A stretch of DNA of 6,128 nucleotides from a bacterium (GTDB taxonomy: Bacteria > Armatimonadota > Fimbriimonadia > Fimbriimonadales > GBS-DC): assembly GCA_029335935.2 (NCBI GenBank), contig JARJMV020000112.1, forward strand, positions 1-6,128, in the 5' to 3' direction. The notes beneath the pieces are model-generated. The model saw only the letters and a program-made list of their open reading frames with translations, did no database searches and was not told the origin of the DNA. The translations under genes were made by a program, and so were the position numbers. Of this stretch, positions 1 to 5,485 are shown piece after piece (within the stretch, counting starts at the first letter, position 1; the number at the start of each line of letters is the position of its first letter).

Positions 1-66
1 CTGCTCGACCACCTCATCATCGGCGACGGAAACTATGCCAGTTTGCGCGAGAGAGGCTACCTTTAG
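1..66 (+). CDS. radC: RadC (JAB/MPN-domain) protein, C-terminal end only
   Basis: Frame 1 is open from the window edge to TAG at 64-66 and gives 21 residues that begin LLDHLIIGDGNYASLRERG. This matches the usual C-terminus of RadC, where the JAB/MPN fold ends in a strand of the type LDHxIIGxGxYxSLxERG. The JAMM metal-binding motif lies upstream and is outside the window, so the state of the active site cannot be judged. RadC proteins were once called DNA repair proteins, but that role is not well supported and the function is unsettled. The next gene is on the same strand and has its own promoter in the gap, so it need not depend on radC. The identification rests on a short but distinctive tail. 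Confidence 0.78.
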   Translation: MLDHLIIGDGNYASLRERGYL

Positions 67-77
67 ACGCAAAAGTG

Positions 78-86
78 TGCTATAAT
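78..86 (+). promoter_or_regulatory. Extended -10 promoter (TGCTATAAT)
   Basis: TGC at 78-80 is followed directly by TATAAT at 81-86, a perfect extended -10 element for the housekeeping sigma factor. No good -35 hexamer sits 16-18 bases upstream: the expected place (about 57-64) lies in the radC stop region and reads TACCTT. A weak -35 is normal for extended -10 promoters. Transcription would start near 92-94, giving a leader of under 20 bases that still contains the ribosome binding site of the next gene. Confidence 0.6.
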
Positions 87-99
87 AGAGGCGCGGGAA

Positions 100-104
100 A
101 GGAG
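100..104 (+). promoter_or_regulatory. Ribosome binding site that decides the start at 111
   Basis: AGGAG at 100-104 (within GGGAAAGGAG) has six bases between it and ATG 111-113. A second ATG at 108-110 is only three bases away, which is too close for efficient initiation. The same frame is open back to a GTG at 75, but that codon lies upstream of the predicted transcription start. Confidence 0.7.
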
Positions 105-110
105 CCTATG

Positions 111-1445
111 ATGAGGAAGATAACGAGTCTGTTCGTCTGCATCGGCTCGATGCTGGCGCTCGGTACAGCGCAGCCGTTGGTTATCGACTTCTTTACGGAC
201 ACAGAAGCGAACAATACTTTAGCGACCGCGCAGAATCTCGGCGTGGTGGGGGTAGACAACACCAACACGCGCCGCATGAAGGTCGTGCGCGGCTTAATCA
301 ACCCCGACGGCGATGTCGACTGGTTCCGCGTGGAGCTGGCGCAGACAGGAACCTACTCGTTCCGTGTGGACTGCACGCTCGACTCGGTGCTGACCCTCTA
401 CAACGCGAGTGGGGTGCTGATTGCCGAGAACGACGACGACGAGACTGGCAACAACAATCGTGGCAACCGCGACACCTCGTTCACGAATGCCGATTCGGGC
501 ATCACCATCGCGCTGAATGCGGGCGTGTATTACCTGCAGGTGCGCTCGATTGCCGCGTCAGGCGTGCTGGCGCGCTTCCGATACACCCTGCGCGTGTTCG
601 ATGGCAGCACGGCGCGCGACTTTGACCCCTACGAGGTGGACGGCACCAACGACACCTTCGCCACCGCAACGGAGGTGGGCAACCTCGCCGACGACTTCAC
701 GCTAATCCCCAACGCCTTCCTGCGCTACCGCGTGACCGATCTGGACTACTATCGCATCGAAATCGGCGCAGGCGACCTGACGGTGCGCACCCTCGGCGCG
801 ACCGATACCGTCTTGACCGTTTACGATGCCAACTTCAACCCGCTGGCGACCAACGACGACGATTCACACGACCCGTTCAACCCCTACACCTCGCGTGTAG
901 CCCTAAGCAACCTACCAGCAGGCGTCTACTACATTCGGGTGGAAGGCTTCAACTACTCTGGCGGGCGCGCAGGCGGCTGGTACGATGTGCTTATCACCAA
1001 CTATAATCCTGTGCGACGCTTCATCTCAGGGCGTGTCAACTTCGACCGCCAGAACCTCTCGCTCGTGCCGTTCGAGATGGAAATCCATCAGGCGGGCACG
1101 GGGAACCTGCAGTATCAGCGCACTTTCCGCACGAACAACACGGGCGACTTTACGACTTACACGGCAATCATGAGTGGCACGGTCGATATCGCCGTGCGTG
1201 CGCCAACGAGCCTCAAGCGTATCGTGCGCGGCGTGTCGCTCGACAGCGATGTGTCGGGGCTGGTGTTCAATCTTATCAACGGCGATTTGAACGGCGATAA
1301 TGTGATTGATGACGCGGACTTACTCATCGTGCTGTTCAACTTCGGCGCGAGCAACCCCGACATCGACCTGAACGGCGACGGTATCGTGGATGACGCCGAC
1401 CTGCTCATCGTGCTGTTCAACTTCGGCGCGGTGGGCGATAACTAA
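111..1445 (+). CDS. Secreted protein with two PPC domains and a C-terminal dockerin-like module
   Basis: The 444-residue product starts with a Sec signal peptide (MRKITSLFVCIGSMLALGTAQ, cleavage near residue 20). Two bacterial pre-peptidase C-terminal (PPC) beta-sandwich domains follow, at about 30-165 and 177-298. Both have the family pattern: D-x-D-x-(W/Y)-(F/Y)-R near the start (DGDVDWFRVEL; TDLDYYRIEI), a central LTLY or LTVY strand with a following NDDD turn, and a closing AGVYY-(L/I)-x-V strand. Residues 299-390 form a small carboxypeptidase-regulatory-like beta region (ISGRVNF to VRGVSLDSDVSGLVFNLI). Residues 392-440 hold two dockerin-like, EF-hand-type repeats (DLNGDNVIDDADLL and DLNGDGIVDDADLL) that should bind calcium. 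No catalytic domain is visible, so it is probably a surface or extracellular adhesive or structural protein. PPC domains usually accompany secreted peptidases, but none is present here. The domain calls are firm; the function is unknown. Confidence 0.87.
   Translation: MRKITSLFVCIGSMLALGTAQPLVIDFFTDTEANNTLATAQNLGVVGVDNTNTRRMKVVRGLINPDGDVDWFRVELAQTGTYSFRVDCTLDSVLTLYNASGVLIAENDDDETGNNNRGNRDTSFTNADSGITIALNAGVYYLQVRSIAASGVLARFRYTLRVFDGSTARDFDPYEVDGTNDTFATATEVGNLADDFTLIPNAFLRYRVTDLDYYRIEIGAGDLTVRTLGATDTVLTVYDANFNPLATNDDDSHDPFNPYTSRVALSNLPAGVYYIRVEGFNYSGGRAGGWYDVLITNYNPVRRFISGRVNFDRQNLSLVPFEMEIHQAGTGNLQYQRTFRTNNTGDFTTYTAIMSGTVDIAVRAPTSLKRIVRGVSLDSDVSGLVFNLINGDLNGDNVIDDADLLIVLFNFGASNPDIDLNGDGIVDDADLLIVLFNFGAVGDN
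1284..1430 (+). repeat. Tandem 81-base-spaced coding repeat (dockerin-like units)
   Basis: Two 66-base units, 1284-1349 and 1365-1430, match at 54 of 66 positions and are separated by 15 bases. The last 27 bases of each (1323-1349 and 1404-1430), encoding LLIVLFNFGA without its first Leu codon, are identical at the nucleotide level. The encoded 22-residue units differ at three residues. Identity down to synonymous positions suggests recent duplication or gene conversion between the two units. Confidence 0.85.
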
Positions 1446-1458
1446 ACCCCCAAGGGGT
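1446..1458 (+). promoter_or_regulatory. Small hairpin including the ribosome binding site of the dehydrogenase gene
   Basis: ACCCC (1446-1450) and GGGGT (1454-1458) can pair over a three-base CAA loop, directly after the upstream stop codon TAA (1443-1445). The only Shine-Dalgarno-like run before TTG 1467 is AAGGGG (1452-1457), nine bases from the start, and its G bases form the 3' arm. A ribosome finishing the upstream gene would cover and open this stem, so translational coupling is plausible. No U-tract follows, so this is not an intrinsic terminator. Confidence 0.35.
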
Positions 1459-1466
1459 GTGTTGCG

Positions 1467-2555
1467 TTGCTGGCGGTGCAGTTCGGAGCGGGCAAGATTG
1501 GGCGGGGCTTCCTCGCCCAACTCTATGCTCGCTCTGGCTTTGAAACCGTGTTTGTTGAGGCGCGCCCCGAAATTGTCGAGAGCCTCAATCGCCACCGTTC
1601 TTGCTGGATCGAGTGGACGGACGGCGCGCGCGAGACGATTGCGCCCGTCTCGGCGATCGATGCGGCGGATGTAGACGCGGTAGCCGACGCTTTCGCCCGT
1701 GCGCAGGTCGCCTCGACGGCGGTGGGGCTGAACGCGCTGCTGAGCCTTGCGCCCCTCATCGCAGCAGGGCTACGCCGCCGCGCCGAGACGGACCCGAACC
1801 TCATCAACCTCTTGCTGGGCGAGAACGCCACAAACGCGGACGCCCTCCTGCGCGACGCCCTGCTCCAGACGCTACGCCCCGACGAACACGCACTCCTGAA
1901 CTCGCTGGGCTTAGTGCGCTGTATCATCGGGCGTCAAGCAGTCGCCGAGCTGCCCGACGAGCCGCCCGGCGTGCGCGTCGACCGCTACAGCCATCTCCCC
2001 GTCGACGCCGACGCGCTGGTGGGCGAGCCACCCCCTATCGTCGGGCTGCAGCCCGTGCGCCCGTTCGAAATCTATATGCAGCGCAAGCTCTACCTGCATA
2101 ACGGGCTACACGCGCTGATTGCCTACTTGGGCGCGACGCGCGGCTACACGACCATCCAACACGCGCTTCAAGACCCCGAAATCCACGCGCTGTTCGTGCA
2201 GGGCGCAAGCGCGCTCTCCAAAGCCTTCCTCAAGAAGCATCCCTTCGACACACAGGAACACGCCGCCGCCGTGCAGGACATCCTCGCGCGGATTCAAGAT
2301 CCCCATATGGACGACCCGATTGCCCGCGTGGCGCGTGAGCCGTTGCGCAAGCTGCGCCCCGACGACCGCTTGGTCGGCGCGTATCGATTGCTTGCCGAGC
2401 AAGGCGAAGACCCGACGCCGTTCCGCAAGGCGATTCTTGCCGCGCTGGCGTACAACGACCCCAGCGATGCCGAATCGCAACAGTTGCAGCAGATGATTCG
2501 TGAGCGTGGCGCGGAAGCCGTGCTGCGCGAGTGGTGCGGACTGCAAGAGATTTAG
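1467..2555 (+). CDS. mtlD: Mannitol-1-phosphate 5-dehydrogenase-like protein (polyol-specific long-chain dehydrogenase family)
   Basis: The 362-residue product is slightly shorter than E. coli MtlD (about 382). The N-terminus has the Rossmann motif of the family (FGAGKIGRGF, residues 6-15), and the strand FVEAR carries Glu31, an acidic residue suited to NAD(H). The catalytic segment RKLYLHNGLHALIAYLG gives Lys207, Asn212 and His215 in the K-x4-N-x2-H spacing of polyol-specific long-chain dehydrogenases. GEN at 118-120 matches the family CEN/Asn position. The C-terminal helical domain aligns by eye with MtlD, for example DPIARVAREPLRKLRPDDRL. The expected reaction is interconversion of mannitol 1-phosphate and fructose 6-phosphate in the cytoplasm. 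One oddity is that the V-D-R-I-x-P signature is replaced by IIGRQAV (152-158), with Gly155 in place of Asp, so the substrate may differ. The TTG start is chosen because the Rossmann strand begins two residues later and AAGGGG lies nine bases upstream. No mannitol transporter gene is nearby. Confidence 0.72.
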   Translation: MLAVQFGAGKIGRGFLAQLYARSGFETVFVEARPEIVESLNRHRSCWIEWTDGARETIAPVSAIDAADVDAVADAFARAQVASTAVGLNALLSLAPLIAAGLRRRAETDPNLINLLLGENATNADALLRDALLQTLRPDEHALLNSLGLVRCIIGRQAVAELPDEPPGVRVDRYSHLPVDADALVGEPPPIVGLQPVRPFEIYMQRKLYLHNGLHALIAYLGATRGYTTIQHALQDPEIHALFVQGASALSKAFLKKHPFDTQEHAAAVQDILARIQDPHMDDPIARVAREPLRKLRPDDRLVGAYRLLAEQGEDPTPFRKAILAALAYNDPSDAESQQLQQMIRERGAEAVLREWCGLQEI

Positions 2556-4759
2556 AACTCACTGCCCAGCGTGCCTACGGGCTGACCGAACTGCCCATAC
2601 CCGAAACGCGAGAAGCTCGGCAACGCCTTCACACGCAGAAACACTTGTAGCCCTGTGTCGCGCCGAAATCCGAACGGGTTGTCGATGTAGCGCACCTCCA
2701 GCTCGGCGCAGTGCAAGTCGTATACCCACAGCAGTTGGCGCGATTCGAGGCGGTTGAGGTAGCCGTTGTACTGCGTCAAGAAAGAGATTCGTGAGCGTCC
2801 CCACTTGATCGAGTCGACGCGCAGGAATACGCTTCCCCAGCGGGTGCGTTCGGGGTCGTAGCGTGCGGCAAGCGCGAGCCGCGACGCGCCGAATCGCCAC
2901 TGCACATCGGTCTGCAGACTGCGCCAACGCTCGCGGTTCAGGTCATAGCCCAGCTGCGTGCGCCAGCGCAGCCACTCGGCGGGCTGATACTCCAAGTTGG
3001 CGCTGAGCAGGCTCCACGGGTCGCGTCCCCTGTCGTCGGCTTGCAGGTCGTAGCTGGTCTGCGCCGCGAGTCGCCAGCCGGCGCCGATGCGCCACTGCAA
3101 CTCGCCGCTAAGCAGGTTATACACGCCCGTCCGATCGAGACCGAGCGGGCTGTAGCCATAGGGGCGCAGGTAGTTCCAGCGCAGATTCAGCTGCGATTGT
3201 CCGCCCAACGGCAGTCGCTGCTCCAGTGTAGACTGCAGTACATACTGCGCTGGGTCGTCGCCAGAGTAGGTCGGGCGGAATCGGTAGTTCCAAGTGGCGG
3301 CGGGGCGCGAGTTGGCTTCGCGAGCCTGCCTGCCAGTGCGTCCCTGCCACTCGAAGGCATACCGTTCGCGCGTGAGGCGTGTTTGGAACCCTTCGGCGAA
3401 TCGCCCGACGCTCACACTCAGGCGCGAGTCGGGCAGCGGCAACCCCAACTGACGCGCCGACGCCGAGAGGCTTAGTTCGGGCAGGCGTTCTAACCCGCCG
3501 AAGACGGTCGTCTCACCCACGGGTATGAACCGCTCGAAGTCCAGCTGCAAGGTCGCATCGCGCTCTAAGGTGTAGCGCAGGTTCGCCCGAAGGTTCCACT
3601 GTCGATTGCCCGTGCGGTTGCCTATGAAGCGGTTCTCGAACTCCAGATACTCGCTGGAGAGGTTGCTCTGCAGGCGTCCGAGGGTGCGCGTGTCTTGCAG
3701 GCTGGCGGAGCGGTTGGCGTTCTCGAACGCGCCTGTGCGGTTGTGGCTCTCGGCGAGGCTCAGGCGCGCTTGTCCCGCGCGAGTGGGCAGCGTCCAGTCG
3801 GTGCGCAGGTTCCACGCGGTGTTGCCCTTGAAAAGTTGGTAGCTATTTTGGCGGAACTCGGCGTTCCAGCGGGTTTGCACCGCGCCGAAGTTCTGCCCGT
3901 GCTGCAGGCGTCCCGTGAGTTGATTGCTGCGCTGGTTCAGGTCGCGTAGCCAATACAGGTTCAGGTCGCCCCGCGCGTAGTTCTGCTGCAGGTTCACCCC
4001 CAGCCCGCGCTTCTGCATCAGGTCGAAGCGCAAGTTGCCGAGCGCGCCCTGCGCCAGCAGGTAGGCGATGGCATAGCGGATGTAAAGCCCCTCTTCTTCG
4101 GTGAAGCCAGCGTCGGGCAGGGGCGAGGTATCGCCTTGACGCAGCGGCACGACCACATACGGCACACTCAGTACCGTGCGTCCCAGAATGCTGAGGCGCA
4201 CATTACGCAACACGGCGCGCTCACCGACTGTCGCCGTCACCCTTTCCGCGCTCCAGTGAAAGTGGGGATGCTCCAGATTGCATGTGGTGGCGGTGCAATC
4301 TTCGCCGTGAACTTCGGTCTCGTTGCCTTCCAATCGCTCGCCCTGCAGAAAGAGGCTGTCGAGCAGGCGGTTCTCGGTGAAGGCAGGTTTCAGCTCTGCG
4401 CGTCCACGCAGCAGCGTCCAGCGTCGCTCGCGCGCGAACAGAGTCAGCTCCTCGCCGTGTGCGAGCAGATTCTCGCTGCTTAGGCGCACGCCGTCCAGAA
4501 AGCGGTACTCCGCGCGGCGCGCCGCGCCGAGCAAGCGCGTCCCCTCTAAAAGATACTCACGCCAACGCGCGCTCACCGACTCGCCCTGCAGCACATCGGC
4601 GGCGCTGTCGTAGCGGAGTGCGTTCTGGGTCTGGAACTCTATCGGCTCCCCCTGCGACTGTCCGAACGCGGTAGCAACCAAGAACGCCGCGATGAACCCG
4701 ACCGCACGCACGCAGGAGAGTGTACCTGAGGGCGCGACGCATCTCGCCACGCCCTCCAA
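2552..4759 (-). CDS. lptD: LptD-like outer-membrane LPS assembly protein
   Basis: The 735-residue frame (E. coli LptD about 784) encodes an export signal (VRAVGFIAAFLVATAFGQ, about 17-34), an OstA/LptA-type periplasmic beta-domain (about 40-195) and a long beta-barrel (about 200-735) ending in Phe (GTLGSEF), as outer-membrane proteins do. The motif TTCNLEHPHFHWSAERVT (158-175) matches the LptD pattern TTCxxxxPHxxxxAxxV, and VLSVPYVVVPL (196-206) matches its conserved LYxPYFxxP-type segment. LptD receives LPS from the LptA bridge and inserts it in the outer leaflet. Mature cysteines are Cys155, Cys160 and Cys684; the last lies in LHCAELEVRY near the C-terminus, where LptD usually has a Cys, so an N-to-C disulfide is possible. 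The start is uncertain: TTG 4759 gives the longest frame, GTG 4711 gives a compact signal peptide, and neither has a good ribosome binding site. An ATG with a good site at 4742 is out of frame. The gene follows the barrel gene without a gap. Confidence 0.8.
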   Translation of the reverse strand: MEGVARCVAPSGTLSCVRAVGFIAAFLVATAFGQSQGEPIEFQTQNALRYDSAADVLQGESVSARWREYLLEGTRLLGAARRAEYRFLDGVRLSSENLLAHGEELTLFARERRWTLLRGRAELKPAFTENRLLDSLFLQGERLEGNETEVHGEDCTATTCNLEHPHFHWSAERVTATVGERAVLRNVRLSILGRTVLSVPYVVVPLRQGDTSPLPDAGFTEEEGLYIRYAIAYLLAQGALGNLRFDLMQKRGLGVNLQQNYARGDLNLYWLRDLNQRSNQLTGRLQHGQNFGAVQTRWNAEFRQNSYQLFKGNTAWNLRTDWTLPTRAGQARLSLAESHNRTGAFENANRSASLQDTRTLGRLQSNLSSEYLEFENRFIGNRTGNRQWNLRANLRYTLERDATLQLDFERFIPVGETTVFGGLERLPELSLSASARQLGLPLPDSRLSVSVGRFAEGFQTRLTRERYAFEWQGRTGRQAREANSRPAATWNYRFRPTYSGDDPAQYVLQSTLEQRLPLGGQSQLNLRWNYLRPYGYSPLGLDRTGVYNLLSGELQWRIGAGWRLAAQTSYDLQADDRGRDPWSLLSANLEYQPAEWLRWRTQLGYDLNRERWRSLQTDVQWRFGASRLALAARYDPERTRWGSVFLRVDSIKWGRSRISFLTQYNGYLNRLESRQLLWVYDLHCAELEVRYIDNPFGFRRDTGLQVFLRVKALPSFSRFGYGQFGQPVGTLGSEF
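4703..4714 (-). repeat. Tetranucleotide repeat (TGCG)3 in the start region of the lptD-like gene
   Basis: The plus strand reads CGCACGCACGCA, which is three TGCG units in the coding sense. The tract lies between ATG 4742-4740 (minus strand) and the hydrophobic core of the LptD signal peptide. A change of one unit shifts the frame by four bases. With one unit fewer, the ATG reads MRRALRYTLLRAVGF and continues into the LptD frame. Three units is short for an established phase-variable tract. Confidence 0.6.
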
Positions 4760-4762
4760 ACA

Positions 4763-5413
4763 TCAGAACAACCGAAACGGGGTAAATGATAGATAGACGC
4801 CGAACAAATCCCCGTCGCGTGTCTGGTGGTGGCGAGAATAGTAGGTATAGAGGTAAACGGCGTCATTCACTTGGCGTCCTGCACCGAGACTGGTGTATGC
4901 CGTGCCGTCGGGATATTTGAAGTATTCCAGAGCGACATCCACACCGAACGGCAGCGAGGTCTGGAACGCGCTACTCCAGCCTGTTTGGTTGCGCTGACGG
5001 TAGATGCCCATGTGAAAAACGCCGAACGACGCGCTTTGAGTGCCTACCACATAGTAAATCGGATTGGCGTCTTCAGCGATGTTCAGTGCGCCGACTGCAA
5101 CCCCTGGCGAACGCCCTGACGGCGGGTTCAACACGAAACGCGCATTCCCCAAAGTTTGGCGCGACTGGCTGTTGTCGAACCCCACGAAGTCCACGCCAAA
5201 ATCGAAGCGGTTAGTCAGCATCAACTGGGTATAGAAGCACCGAGTACGAGTTTGGCTGTAAGCGTTTGGAACACCGAACTGCTCGGTTGCCAAGTAGACC
5301 GAGCGCGGCGAACACAGATTCGCCGTCGGCATAAACACGACAGTTTCGGGGATTGCTAACGCCCCCGATACGCCCAAGATGCTCAGTGAAAGCGCGATTG
5401 TCCAGCGTTGCAT
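4763..5413 (-). CDS. Putative small outer-membrane beta-barrel protein, first gene of the lptD operon
   Basis: The 216-residue product has a clear signal peptide (MQRWTIALSLSILGVSGALA, cleavage before IPE). The mature part is rich in alternating polar/hydrophobic strands with aromatic residues and turns (FDFGVDFVGFD, NARFVLNPP, YYVVGTQ, GVFHMGIYRQR, VDVALEYFKYP, VYLYTYYSRHH). The last strand is LFGVYLSFTPFRLF with a terminal Phe, which fits a beta-barrel assembly signal. I read this as a small barrel of perhaps 8-10 strands; I do not recognise a named family. Two Cys, at 34 and 59, could form a disulfide. ATG 5411-5413 has a ribosome binding site nine bases upstream. The stop TGA (4765-4763) overlaps an ATG (TGATG) and the lptD frame opens three bases later, so the two genes are probably co-transcribed. 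A role in envelope assembly is guessed from position only; porin or adhesin are alternatives. Confidence 0.62.
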   Translation of the reverse strand: MQRWTIALSLSILGVSGALAIPETVVFMPTANLCSPRSVYLATEQFGVPNAYSQTRTRCFYTQLMLTNRFDFGVDFVGFDNSQSRQTLGNARFVLNPPSGRSPGVAVGALNIAEDANPIYYVVGTQSASFGVFHMGIYRQRNQTGWSSAFQTSLPFGVDVALEYFKYPDGTAYTSLGAGRQVNDAVYLYTYYSRHHQTRDGDLFGVYLSFTPFRLF

Positions 5414-5419
5414 CGGTTT

Positions 5420-5429
5420 TCACCTCTCT
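5420..5429 (-). promoter_or_regulatory. Ribosome binding site of the small barrel gene
   Basis: On the minus strand AGAGAGGTGA (5429 down to 5420) contains GAGG followed by nine or ten bases to ATG 5413. The rest of the divergent gap (5430-5485) shows no promoter I would defend on either strand and no hairpin, although promoters for both divergent units should lie in or near it. Confidence 0.55.
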
Positions 5430-5485
5430 ACGCCGATTGTTCCATAGTGCGCAGGAAATTAGCAATCGCTCTTGAAACAGTGCGT

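Noticed and set aside
75..110. N-terminal extension of the PPC protein from GTG 75 or ATG 108
   Set aside because: GTG 75 lies upstream of the predicted transcription start and has no ribosome binding site; ATG 108 is only three bases from AGGAG. Starting at 111 gives a normal signal peptide.
1601..2101. 166-residue plus-strand frame inside the dehydrogenase gene
   Set aside because: Composition is almost entirely Arg, Ala, Pro and Gly, as expected from an off-frame reading of GC-rich coding DNA.
2106..2546. 146-residue minus-strand frame opposite the dehydrogenase gene
   Set aside because: It overlaps a gene with clear family motifs, and shows no domain or start signal.
2564..2582. GCCC...GGGC inverted repeat just past the convergent stops, as a terminator
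   Set aside because: The stem is only four base pairs with an eleven-base loop and no T-tract on either strand; it lies inside the lptD coding end.
4557..4763. 68-residue minus-strand frame starting at the TGATG overlap
   Set aside because: Not kept as a gene because it becomes Arg-rich and featureless after the first 14 residues and lies inside lptD. Its start region is used instead as evidence for the frame conflict.
5437..5465. Possible promoter TTGTTC - 17 bases - TAGCAA for the FN3-like gene
   Set aside because: The -10 matches the consensus at only three of six positions, which is near chance for a gap where some promoter is expected.
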